A stretch of 36,100 nucleotides of DNA from Gluconobacter potus (GTDB lineage: Bacteria > Pseudomonadota > Alphaproteobacteria > Acetobacterales > Acetobacteraceae): the NCBI RefSeq assembly GCF_015244705.1, contig NZ_JABCQF010000016.1, forward strand, positions 1 to 36,100, read 5' to 3'. Position numbers and translations under genes: made by a program. The notes beneath the pieces were generated by a model. That model worked only from the letters and a program-made list of their open reading frames with translations, searched no databases and had not been told where the DNA came from. This document shows, one piece after another, positions 1 through 6,968 of this stretch (the stretch's first letter is position 1; every line of letters starts with the position of its first letter).

Positions 1-63
1 ATCGCCAAGACCGCTCAAACGAGCAAGCCGCTCTTCAACATCAAAGAAACCAGGCTGTTTCAT
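1..63 (-). CDS. IS5-family transposase, N-terminal 21 residues
   Basis: Starts with ATG at 63 and runs off the left edge. The visible residues begin MKQPGFFDVEERLARLSGLG, the characteristic opening of IS5-group DDE transposases common in acetic acid bacteria and other proteobacteria. A GGATGA stretch lies just upstream as a weak ribosome site. The catalytic DDE core is beyond the window. Being only 21 codons, the family call rests on this N-terminal signature alone, but the adjacent interruption of cysS supports it. Confidence 0.7.
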   Translation of the reverse strand, partial: MKQPGFFDVEERLARLSGLGD

Positions 64-141
64 TATTCATTCATCCACCCAATCACCACAGGAGGTATGG
101 AATCACAGATACGCACTCAAAACCATGGAGTTTTTAGAACC
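1..141 (-). mobile_element. IS5-family insertion sequence, one end only
   Basis: The left edge of the window holds the start of an insertion sequence that has cut cysS. On the minus strand the cysS reading frame is normal until about position 141. It then passes into unrelated sequence, with a stop at 103-105, and the first codons of an IS5-type transposase begin at 63. The outer boundary is placed at about 139-142 from the loss of CysRS similarity; the exact terminal repeat cannot be fixed because the other end lies outside the window. Confidence 0.75.
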
Positions 142-591
142 CTCCACCTGATAGGCATGACCAGCTTCAAGCAACCGGTCGATCAGGGCGATGATGTCGG
201 AGAGGTGTTCCGTTACGCGCGGCTCGAAATCTGGCCGCAGAACACCGAGCGCCGCCATGTCAGCATGATAGGCACTGATGAACCGATCGGTTATTGCACT
301 GATCGGTTGCCCCGTGCGGACCGCCTCGGCGTTGATCTTATCGTCGACATCGGTGAAATTACGGGCGTAAAGGACACGTCTGTAGGAGTGTCGCAAAATA
401 CGATACAGCAGATCGAAAACGACCGCCGAGCGCGCATTCCCAAGATGGGCGTAGTTATAGACGGTCGGTCCACAGACATACATTGTGACCCGGTTCGGAT
501 CACGCGGTACGAAAATCTGCTTGCTGCGAGACAGTGTGTTCGTGAGCCGTAAAGGGCAAGCATTCTTCTGGCCGTCGCCTATCTGCGTCAT
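103..591 (-). pseudogene. cysS: Cysteinyl-tRNA synthetase paralogue, truncated by an IS
   Basis: N-terminal third of a class I cysteinyl-tRNA synthetase (the enzyme charges tRNA-Cys in the cytoplasm). About 150 authentic residues remain out of roughly 460 in the family. Visible are the first zinc ligand Cys in MYVCGPTVYNYAH, the HIGH-like AHLGN signature, and the conserved ARNFTDVDDKI block. After HAYQVEG the frame enters IS sequence and stops, so the KMSKS loop, the remaining zinc ligands and the anticodon-binding domain are lost; the product cannot charge tRNA. The ATG at 591 overlaps the preceding small frame by ATGA, suggesting translational coupling. Its position at the end of a Zur-type cluster implies it was a spare CysRS for zinc starvation; the essential housekeeping copy must be elsewhere. 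Confidence 0.88.
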
Positions 592-908
592 GACGGATAA
601 TTTCCTTTTGAAGAGTAAATCAGACGGTATGGACCCTCACGCCCGTCACATATCGTTTTGACCTCCAGGCTTCGCATGGTGAAATGGCCATAGTCGGCAT
701 GCCAGATCGGCCATGCGTCGCAATCGTCTACGGCACCATCCCTGAACAGAGAGGTCATACCAGCGCCGTGCGTGCGTCATAGATCGTCGTGAACAGGCAA
801 GACCTTAAAGACCACACATCCTGATCTTAGGGTCGAGACATCAGCAATCGCGCGCGGCCTGGTGACGCTGGTTCCCCGAATATGAACGCCAGAATCACCA
901 ATGCCAGC
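588..908 (-). pseudogene. Unidentified reading frame with an internal TGA, between carbonic anhydrase and cysS
   Basis: This stretch between two recognised genes is not empty. On the minus strand a frame is open from 908 to 780 (43 codons), meets TGA at 777-779, and resumes in the same frame to a stop at 588-590. The distal part could be translated as a 56-residue protein from ATG 758, ending in TGA that overlaps the cysS ATG. Residues on both sides of the TGA look protein-like, with motifs such as GCVVFKVLPVHDDL before it and CDAWPIWHADYGHF after it. I do not recognise the family. The simplest reading is a decayed gene with a nonsense mutation; a short intact 56-aa gene from ATG 758 is the alternative. 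Confidence 0.45.
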
Positions 909-938
909 CTACTCAAACGCGCCCTTAGTCCCAGACCT

Positions 939-1505
939 CTAAAATTCATTTGCAATGCGTCGATAGGACCGCGCCAGACTGACATTCATCTCCGCGACGC
1001 TCTCAGAAAATGCCGTTGCATCCTGCGTGACCTGCGGGATCGTCAGCAGATCCGTATTCGAATGAATCGTCGTCGTGGAGGGAATGTAAAAACCCGTTGG
1101 TAAGACGCAGTCTTCGACGACAGAATTATGCCTTACCACGCAACCACGCTCGACCGTGCAGTTAAAGATCACGGAATTGAAGCCAATGAATACCTCGTCT
1201 CCAACAGTGCAGGGACCGTGGATGATCGAGCGATGGGCGATTGAGGTGCACGATCCGATTGTCACGGCCGCACCATCTTTCGAGTGGATGACAACACCAT
1301 CCTGAATGTTCGATCCACTCCCGATCCGGATGGGCTCGACATGGCCATTTTCATCGGATTCATCAGCACGAATAACGGCATAGGGGCCGATGAAGACATC
1401 GCCTTCGACGATCACATGACCGCACAGGATCGCGGTCGGGTCGACAAAGGCGCTTTCAGAAACTACGGGGAAATCACCGCGCGGATTTGGTCTCAGCATA
1501 GCCAC
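939..1505 (-). CDS. Gamma-class carbonic anhydrase-like protein
   Basis: 188-residue left-handed beta-helix (LbH) protein of the gamma-carbonic anhydrase / PaaY-CaiE group, which hydrates CO2 using a metal at the trimer interface. The hexapeptide-repeat pattern is clear (repeated I/V-G-x-x-x-x-I units), and three histidines sit where the metal ligands are expected: one in VIHSKDG and two in the stretch SIAHRSIIHGP. The start is taken as GTG 1505 because a perfect AAGGAG lies 7 nt upstream (1513-1518), inside the tail of the upstream dehydrogenase gene; adhC stops at 1517-1519, so the two are coupled. Presence in a Zur-type cluster suggests a backup carbonic anhydrase able to use another metal, as known for this family with iron; that is inference. 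Confidence 0.85.
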   Translation of the reverse strand: MAMLRPNPRGDFPVVSESAFVDPTAILCGHVIVEGDVFIGPYAVIRADESDENGHVEPIRIGSGSNIQDGVVIHSKDGAAVTIGSCTSIAHRSIIHGPCTVGDEVFIGFNSVIFNCTVERGCVVRHNSVVEDCVLPTGFYIPSTTTIHSNTDLLTIPQVTQDATAFSESVAEMNVSLARSYRRIANEF

Positions 1506-1516
1506 ATTTCATCTCC

Positions 1517-2680
1517 TTAAAGATCGGTCAGAATTTTGCCAGGCAGGTCATTCGACAGGGTTTCTCCCGGCTGATAATGCATGACAGAGCGAATGGCCTC
1601 TCCCCGATGCAGAAGATCAAATGCCGTATTGATCCGGTCATGCGTCATGTTGTGGGTGATGTAGGGATCGACGCTGAACTTGCCAGCCAGCCATTCATCG
1701 ACCATGCCGGGTAGCTGCGAACGCCCTTTAACCCCCCCAAAGGCCGTGCCCCGCCAGACCCGCCCCGTGATCAACTGGAAAGGCCGCGTCGAGATCTCCT
1801 CGCCAGCCCCGGCAACACCGATGACCGTGCATTCGCCCCAGCCTTTATGGCAACACTCAAGAGCCGCGCGCATAACATCAACGCGACCGATCGCCTCAAA
1901 AGAATAATCCACTCCGCCGCCCGTCATCTCGACGATCACTTTCTGGATCGGATCGGTATGATCGGTCGGATTGACGAGATCGGTCGCCCCCAGATTTCGG
2001 GCCAGCAGAAACTTCGCCGGATTGGTGTCGATGCCGATGATCCTTGCGGCACCGGCCATGACAGCCCCCTGAATGACGGCCATGCCAATCGCGCCGAGAC
2101 CAAAGACAGCCACGGTCGAGCCTGCTTCCACCTTCGCGGCGTTCCGCACGGCGCCCATGCCTGTCGGGACGGCGCACCCCATGACGCTGGCTTTGGCAAG
2201 CGGCGCATCTTTGGTGATCTTCGCCACGGCAATTTCGGGCAACACGGTGTATTCGCTGAACGTGCTGGTGCCCATGTAATGAAAGATCTGGCGACCCTTG
2301 TAAGAAAAACGGCTCGTGCCGTCGGGCATCAGCCCAAGCGCCTGTGTCTCGCGGATGGTCGAGCAGAGATTGGTCTTGCCCGAGCGGATCATCGGGCAGT
2401 TCGGGTCTTCGGGAATATAGAGCGGAATGACATGATCACCCGGAGCAACAGAGGTGACGCCTTTGCCCACATCCTCGACGATCCCCACGCCCTCATGGCC
2501 AAGAATGCACGGAAAGCGTCCTTCCGGATCATGCCCTGACAGGGTGAACATATCTGTATGACACAGGCTCGTGGTCACGATACGAACCAGAACCTCGCCG
2601 TCTTTCGGACCTTCGAGATCAACCAGATCGATCTCAAGCGGCATGTTGGGTTCCCACGCAATGGCAGCTCGGGTTTTCAT
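1517..2680 (-). CDS. Class III alcohol dehydrogenase / S-(hydroxymethyl)glutathione dehydrogenase paralogue with a degraded structural zinc site
   Basis: 387 residues, close to the FrmA/AdhC length of about 370 plus a short C-terminal tail. The family oxidises S-hydroxymethylglutathione (formaldehyde detoxification) with NAD. The catalytic zinc ligands are all present: Cys40 (SLCHTD), His62 (LGHEG) and Cys169 (MGCAVPTG). The NAD motif GLGAIG is also intact. The structural zinc loop normally has four Cys. Here it reads [16 protein letters not shown], so the first and third positions are Asp92 and Ile98, and only Cys95 and Cys106 remain. The enzyme should therefore not hold the second zinc, which would halve its zinc demand. 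Starts at ATG 2680, 36 nt after the zigA stop, in a five-gene minus-strand run from the Zur box. Substrate assignment follows the family; activity of this variant is untested. Confidence 0.9.
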   Translation of the reverse strand: MKTRAAIAWEPNMPLEIDLVDLEGPKDGEVLVRIVTTSLCHTDMFTLSGHDPEGRFPCILGHEGVGIVEDVGKGVTSVAPGDHVIPLYIPEDPNCPMIRSGKTNLCSTIRETQALGLMPDGTSRFSYKGRQIFHYMGTSTFSEYTVLPEIAVAKITKDAPLAKASVMGCAVPTGMGAVRNAAKVEAGSTVAVFGLGAIGMAVIQGAVMAGAARIIGIDTNPAKFLLARNLGATDLVNPTDHTDPIQKVIVEMTGGGVDYSFEAIGRVDVMRAALECCHKGWGECTVIGVAGAGEEISTRPFQLITGRVWRGTAFGGVKGRSQLPGMVDEWLAGKFSVDPYITHNMTHDRINTAFDLLHRGEAIRSVMHYQPGETLSNDLPGKILTDL

Positions 2681-2716
2681 GGAAATGTTCCTCAGTAATG
2701 ACGTGTGATTGCTCGT

Positions 2717-3946
2717 TCAGGCCGGCTCAAGACTTTCCGACTGGCGACGCCAGACCGGAAAAGGATCGGGGAGGCGTGCGTAGCGTGACGGCTCGAAAGG
2801 GGTATCTCCGAGATCCGGCACAAGACAGGCATCAAGGTCCCGGCGCAGTCCTGCTTCATCCATCTCCGCCGTGCCGATGAAGACGATTTCCTGCCGCCGG
2901 TCGCCATAGACGGGATCCCAGTTCCCCAGAACGAAATCCCGCCACTGATCTCTGTCCGGCCATTGGTTTTTCGGAATCGCGGCCCACCACAACCCCATTG
3001 CTTCGCTCCGCACAAGGGCTCCGGCCTGACTCATTTCTCCTACCCAATCCGGGCGCGTGGCCAGCCAGAAATGACCTTTGGCGCGCACGACACCCGGCCA
3101 GTTCCGGTCAAGAAAGGCCTGGAATTTCGCGGGCTCGAACGGACGCCGCGCCCGGTAGACGAAATTGCGAATGCCATATTCGTCCGTTTCAGGAACATGA
3201 TTGGCAAACCCGTAAAGTTCCTTGAACCACAACGGATGCTGGTGCGCCTTGTCGTAATCGAAGCGACCGGTATTCAGGATCCGTTCAACAGGAACCCGTC
3301 CCATATCGGTCTCAATGATGTCGGCGTCTGAATTCAGCGCACGAATGATCTGCCTCGCCGCATCAACCTGATCCGGTGTAGCGGTGGAGACTTTGTTGGT
3401 CACCACGACATCAGCAAACTCGATCTGCTGGACGAGCAGATCGACCAAGGCACGCTCGTCGTCCTCCCCGGCTGTTTCGCCCCGATCCTTCAGAAAATCG
3501 CTGGATGAATAGTCGCGCAGGAGATTGACCGCATCCACGACCGTCACCATCGTATCCAGCCGTGCGATATCGCTCAGGCTGACATCATTCTCGTCACGGA
3601 ATTCGAACGTCGCAGCGACAGGCAATGGCTCCGCGATGCCCGTGGATTCAATGAGCAGATAGTCGAACTTCCGCTCCTCTGCGAGCCGTCGGACTTCCTG
3701 CAACAGATCATCGCGCAGGGTGCAGCAGATGCAGCCATTCGTCATTTCGACCAGCTTCTCATCGGTGCGCGACAGATTGCTGCCGCCCTCGCGCACCAGA
3801 TTGGCGTCGATATTGACCTCGCTCATATCATTTACGATCACCGCGACCTTATAACCCTGACGGTTATTCAGAACATGATTGAGCAGGGTCGTCTTGCCCG
3901 CGCCCAGAAAGCCGGACAGCACGGTGACGGGAAGCCTGTTGTCCAT
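2717..3946 (-). CDS. zigA: COG0523 (CobW/ZigA-type) GTP-dependent metallochaperone
   Basis: 409-residue G3E GTPase of the COG0523 family, thought to deliver zinc to client enzymes during zinc limitation. Walker A is GFLGAGKTT (residues 12-20), followed by the family metal-binding GCICC motif (residues 71-75). The specificity loop reads TNKVS. The CobW C-terminal domain is present, with FWLATRPDW and a Trp-rich stretch, which places it with the long ZigA-like subgroup linked to Zur regulons. ATG 3946 is chosen because GAGGAG (3955-3960) lies 8 nt upstream and the Walker A motif then falls at the usual distance; longer frames extend into hisI. Sits 13 nt after the hisI stop. In this operon its clients are plausibly the neighbouring FolE, HisI, dehydrogenase and CysRS. 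Confidence 0.92.
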   Translation of the reverse strand: MDNRLPVTVLSGFLGAGKTTLLNHVLNNRQGYKVAVIVNDMSEVNIDANLVREGGSNLSRTDEKLVEMTNGCICCTLRDDLLQEVRRLAEERKFDYLLIESTGIAEPLPVAATFEFRDENDVSLSDIARLDTMVTVVDAVNLLRDYSSSDFLKDRGETAGEDDERALVDLLVQQIEFADVVVTNKVSTATPDQVDAARQIIRALNSDADIIETDMGRVPVERILNTGRFDYDKAHQHPLWFKELYGFANHVPETDEYGIRNFVYRARRPFEPAKFQAFLDRNWPGVVRAKGHFWLATRPDWVGEMSQAGALVRSEAMGLWWAAIPKNQWPDRDQWRDFVLGNWDPVYGDRRQEIVFIGTAEMDEAGLRRDLDACLVPDLGDTPFEPSRYARLPDPFPVWRRQSESLEPA

Positions 3947-3959
3947 AGGTGTTTCTCCT

Positions 3960-4469
3960 CTAGAGCTGCGTCGGGTTCGGGACATCGCCATAGACGGCGA
4001 CCGGATCGAAGGTCTTGTGCGTTTCGCAAAAGACGAGTTCAGCCGCTGACGCCGAAATGACTTCATCAGCAGGGAGATCGACACGCCGGTAAAAACAGCT
4101 TCGATAACCCACATGGCAGTTCGCTCCTGTGCCCGCAGTGCGCACGCGCAACCAGACCGCGTCCTGATCGTCGTCGATCCGCATTTCGATGACATGCTGG
4201 ATCAGCCCGCTCGTGGCCCCTTTCCGCCAGAGGCACTGGCGACTTCGGCTCCAGTAATGCGCCTCACGGGTTTCGATGGTGCGGGCAAGCGCCTCGGCGT
4301 TCATGACGCCGACCATCATCACATCCCCACTCTCTGCGTCCGTCGTGACCACGGTCAGCAGTCCCCTGACGTCGAAACGCGGGGCGAGATCGGTTCCTTC
4401 CTCGACTTGCTCGATAGAGACACGAGGTTGGAACGCTGTTGATGCAGAAGGGGGAGCTTCGCCCATCAT
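3960..4469 (-). CDS. hisI: Phosphoribosyl-AMP cyclohydrolase paralogue lacking one zinc-site cysteine
   Basis: 169-residue HisI, which opens the adenine ring of phosphoribosyl-AMP in histidine synthesis. The core signatures are present: [25 protein letters not shown] and the C-terminal [11 protein letters not shown] with Cys118 and Cys125. The usual DCDxD motif, whose Cys is a zinc ligand, reads DDDQD here (residues 99-103), so that ligand is replaced by Asp. A HisE domain is absent. ATG 4469 overlaps the folE stop in an ATGA arrangement, which sets the start and implies translational coupling. Stand-alone HisI copies next to COG0523 genes are a known hallmark of Zur regulons. Whether the Asp variant works with less zinc or another metal is inference. 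Confidence 0.88.
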   Translation of the reverse strand: MMGEAPPSASTAFQPRVSIEQVEEGTDLAPRFDVRGLLTVVTTDAESGDVMMVGVMNAEALARTIETREAHYWSRSRQCLWRKGATSGLIQHVIEMRIDDDQDAVWLRVRTAGTGANCHVGYRSCFYRRVDLPADEVISASAAELVFCETHKTFDPVAVYGDVPNPTQL

Positions 4470-5077
4470 ACGCCCCCTATTCCCGCCATAGCGAAGAACT
4501 GGCGACGCAAGGAGTCCGACGTCTCGAACTCGCCCAGCAGGCGGCTGGTCACCATGCTGACGCCCGGCTTGTGTACGCCACGTGTGGTCATGCACTGGTG
4601 CGCCGCGTCGATCACGACTGCGACGCCACGCGGCTGAAGAACACTCTGGATCGTGTCGGCGATCTGGGCTGTCAGTTTTTCCTGAATCTGAAGGCGATGG
4701 GCGAAGACGTCCACAAGACGCGCCAGCTTGCTGATGCCGACCACCCGCCTGTCGGGCAGGTAGGCCACATGCGCCTTACCAATCAGCGGAATGATATGAT
4801 GTTCACAATGGGATTCCAGCCGGATGTCGCGCAGTACCACCATTTCATTGTAGTTTCCGGTCTCTTCGAAGGTCCGCTCCAAAAGAGCGACCGGATCATC
4901 CTGATACCCCTCGAAAAACTCCTCATAGGCCCGCACCACACGGTCGGGCGTGCCGACAAGCCCCTCACGATCGGGATCGTCACCGGTCCAGGCAAGCAGA
5001 GTCCGCACCGCCTCTTCCGCCTGAGCCCGTGTCGGTCGCGCCCGCACTTTCCGGGGCGTTTCAATCAGTGCGTCCAT
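4466..5077 (-). CDS. folE: GTP cyclohydrolase I (type IA)
   Basis: 203-residue FolE that converts GTP to 7,8-dihydroneopterin triphosphate, the first step of folate synthesis. The zinc ligands are intact: Cys and His in SHCEHHIIP and the later Cys in HQCMTTRGV. The [20 protein letters not shown] signature block is also present. This is the zinc-dependent type IA, not the metal-flexible FolE2 usually seen in Zur regulons, so it may be a higher-affinity or chaperone-served copy. ATG 5077 is preceded by GAGGG at about 5 nt. It is the first gene of the minus-strand island and starts about 28 nt from the Zur box. Confidence 0.92.
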   Translation of the reverse strand: MDALIETPRKVRARPTRAQAEEAVRTLLAWTGDDPDREGLVGTPDRVVRAYEEFFEGYQDDPVALLERTFEETGNYNEMVVLRDIRLESHCEHHIIPLIGKAHVAYLPDRRVVGISKLARLVDVFAHRLQIQEKLTAQIADTIQSVLQPRGVAVVIDAAHQCMTTRGVHKPGVSMVTSRLLGEFETSDSLRRQFFAMAGIGGV

Positions 5078-5104
5078 TCAGCCCTCATACCGCCATTGAC
5101 TATG

Positions 5105-5127
5105 TTATGTTATAATATAACGTTATG
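5105..5127. promoter_or_regulatory. Zur box between divergent genes
   Basis: The intergenic region contains the perfect palindrome GTTATAATATAAC at 5109-5121, flanked by further symmetric AT-rich bases. This matches the alphaproteobacterial/gammaproteobacterial Zur operator core GTTATANTATAAC. It lies just upstream of folE (minus strand) and of the truncated plus-strand gene, so one Zur dimer pair could repress both. No zur gene is present in the window; the regulator would be supplied by the chromosome. Match judged by eye. Confidence 0.87.
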
Positions 5128-5160
5128 GGCATCATCCACTTCCCGTCAAGCTCCGGAGCC

Positions 5161-5340
5161 ATGCCTATTTTCACACAGCCTCAGCCAACGGCGGAAGTCT
5201 CACGTCTTTCATCACCGAAACCAGAATCTCCGGTCCTCAACGATCAGGGGCGTCCCGTTGCCATGTTGTTCATGGAGAGCTGGCCCGCGCCAAAGGTCGA
5301 CACGCCTGAAGACGCCGCCTTAGCCTGTCCCGCACCGCAT
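5161..5340 (+). pseudogene. 5' part of an unidentified Zur-box-linked gene, cut by the Tn3 element
   Basis: A plus-strand frame diverges from folE across the Zur box and runs straight into the left transposon end at 5341, stopping at 5365-5367 inside the repeat. ATG 5161 is the likelier start, with CCGGAG just upstream; ATG 5125 lies inside the operator itself. The 60 visible residues are rich in Pro, Ser and Ala and show no signal peptide or known motif, so no function is assigned. Its shared operator suggests another zinc-starvation gene. Confidence 0.5.
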
Positions 5341-5386
5341 GAGGCCATCGTGTGGAAAGTACGCTAAACAACGTTTAGCATGAACA
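5341..5386 (+). repeat. Left terminal inverted repeat of the Tn3 element
   Basis: Begins GAGGCCATCGTGTGG and ends AACGTTTAGCATGAACA; matches the reverse complement of 9957-10002 at 43 of 46 positions. Longer than the usual 38-bp Tn3 repeat. Confidence 0.92.
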
Positions 5387-5468
5387 GTAGAAGAACGTCT
5401 GGGTAGCGTGATCTTGCCTGAGGGCAAGCCGCTGTTTCTTTGTTGAACAACGGCAAGCAGCACGGAAG

Positions 5469-6248
5469 TTAGCGGATGAAATATCCGCTAACGCGCCAAT
5501 ATGCCTGTTCACGCGAAAGTACGACGGTTTCAACCGCGTTGGGTTTGTTAGCGAAACGCGTCTGGAACTGAATGATCTGATAGTCACCCGCTGGCGCGCC
5601 CGGCAGCGTTTTTGTCTGCATCACGCTTTGGAAAGTGCGTGATGACGGGCGTCCCAACGGTTGTCGTACAGACTGGATCGTAGTGGCCCACTGCGCCGGG
5701 GTGATCTTTGCCTTGAACAGTGTGCCTGCGGCTTGCCAGCTTGCATCCCACTGCCCTTCATCAAGCAATTCGACCCATTTGCGGGCATCGGCCGATGCCT
5801 TTGTTTCGGCAGGACGGGCAATGCTTGTCGAAATATTCTGGGCGGAAACCCGGGCGTCGTCCTGCCCGCTGATGGTCAAAAGCGCTGCGGCCGCAATGAT
5901 AAGAGACATGATAAGCATTCCTCCGGTAAGCCACGCCAGGCGATGCCCCGACGATCGCGGCGGTGCTGGCTCTTTGGCTCTATCCACCGAAGAAGTTGCT
6001 TCGGCACCCCCAATTTCTTTGGGGCCGACATTATTTGGGGTGCCCCCATCCATCTCGGCGAGACGTCGGGCAGCTTCACGGCTGCTCGAAACGCCCAGCT
6101 TGCGCCGCGCATCGCGTAGGCGGTCATTTATTGTGTGCACCGACAGACCAAGCGTATTGGCGATGGATTTCGCGTCATGGCCGACCAGAAGCAGACGTAG
6201 AGCTTCTTTCTCGCGCGCGCTGAGAACCACTTGATCGTCTGTTGTCAT
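5469..6248 (-). CDS. LuxR-type HTH membrane protein with DUF4019-like C-terminus (transposon passenger)
   Basis: 259 residues with three parts. An N-terminal GerE/LuxR DNA-binding domain (about 8-66) carries LSAREKEALRLLLVGHDAKS and LSVHTINDRLRDARRKLGV. A Pro/Ser-rich linker is followed by one membrane helix (about 107-127, GGMLIMSLIIAAAALLTI). The last 110 residues resemble the DUF4019 domain, with WVELLDEGQWDASWQAAG and a conserved aromatic C-terminus. The topology puts HTH in the cytoplasm and DUF4019 in the periplasm, a one-component membrane regulator. The start ATG 6248 overlaps the tnpR stop by 4 bp, so it is co-translated with the resolvase. HTH plus DUF4019 proteins are known; the target of this one is not. 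Confidence 0.75.
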   Translation of the reverse strand: MTTDDQVVLSAREKEALRLLLVGHDAKSIANTLGLSVHTINDRLRDARRKLGVSSSREAARRLAEMDGGTPNNVGPKEIGGAEATSSVDRAKEPAPPRSSGHRLAWLTGGMLIMSLIIAAAALLTISGQDDARVSAQNISTSIARPAETKASADARKWVELLDEGQWDASWQAAGTLFKAKITPAQWATTIQSVRQPLGRPSSRTFQSVMQTKTLPGAPAGDYQIIQFQTRFANKPNAVETVVLSREQAYWRVSGYFIR

Positions 6249-6829
6249 GATACAGCCGATGGTGTCGGCCGCGCGACGCCAAGACGCTTCATCTCGCGAT
6301 AGACAGTCGATCGCCCGATCCCGAGCTGACGCGCCGCTTCAGTCGGCGACACGCTCGCCGCGATAAGTTTTAGCGCCGCGCTGATCTTGTCGTTGTCGAG
6401 CGGCTGCCGCCCCGGCAGCCTGCCCTTTGCTCTCGCCGCTGCAATCCCGTCGCGTGTACGTTCTGAGATCAGTCGCCGCTCAAAATGCGCAATGGCGCCG
6501 AAGACGTGGAAGATCAGCTCTCCGGCTGCGGAGGAAGTGTCGATTTTCTCCTCCAGGCTGAGCAACGCTATTCCGCGTGAGCGGAGCATGGTCACCGTTG
6601 TCAGCAACTCTCCCAGTGAACGACCGAGGCGGTCGAGCCGCACAACCGCAAGCGTATCGCCCTTGCGTGCGTATTCCAGCAGCTCGTCCAGTCCTGGTCG
6701 CTCCATGCTCTTGCCCGACATCACATCGGTGAACACACGGATCGTACCGGCTTCTTCCAATCGCATACGCTGCCCGGCCACATCCTGATCACCGGTACTG
6801 ACACGCGCGTATCCCAGAATGCCGCCCAT
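6245..6829 (-). CDS. tnpR: Tn3-family serine resolvase
   Basis: 194-residue small serine recombinase that resolves transposition cointegrates at res. The nucleophile Ser11 lies in GYARVSTGDQD; the Arg-rich catalytic block VVRLDRLGRSLGEL and the ERRLISERTRDGIAAA helix are present; the C-terminal HTH (ISAALKLIAASVSPTEAARQLGIGRSTVYR) binds res. ATG 6829 is preferred over upstream codons because the family always starts a few residues before the nucleophile motif, and GGAGA lies about 7 nt upstream. Divergent from tnpA; downstream it overlaps the passenger gene. Confidence 0.93.
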   Translation of the reverse strand: MGGILGYARVSTGDQDVAGQRMRLEEAGTIRVFTDVMSGKSMERPGLDELLEYARKGDTLAVVRLDRLGRSLGELLTTVTMLRSRGIALLSLEEKIDTSSAAGELIFHVFGAIAHFERRLISERTRDGIAAARAKGRLPGRQPLDNDKISAALKLIAASVSPTEAARQLGIGRSTVYREMKRLGVARPTPSAVS

Positions 6830-6844
6830 GGCACCGTCTCCCAA

Positions 6845-6968
6845 ACGACCGTTCTGTGGACACTGAGTGAATGACCATTCCGGATCGACAATATCCGTCC
6901 ACATAATGCGTCTCTTTACTCTCCGCTGTCCATAGCCGAGACTGACCTTTTGTGGACGGAATGACAGC
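6845..6968. promoter_or_regulatory. Putative res site and divergent tnpR/tnpA promoters
   Basis: The spacer between the divergent genes carries related motifs in both orientations: TGTGGAC at 6855-6861, GTCCACA at 6897-6903, TGTCCATA at 6927-6934 and TGTGGAC at 6951-6957. This repeated, oppositely oriented arrangement is what resolvase subsites look like. Subsite borders and the crossover point are not resolved. Confidence 0.6.

Noticed and set aside
1847-2539. 230-codon plus-strand frame
   Set aside because: Antisense to the dehydrogenase gene; composition-driven shadow with no motif.
4439-5323. 294-codon plus-strand frame across folE and the Zur box
   Set aside because: Antisense to folE and crosses the operator; not a gene.
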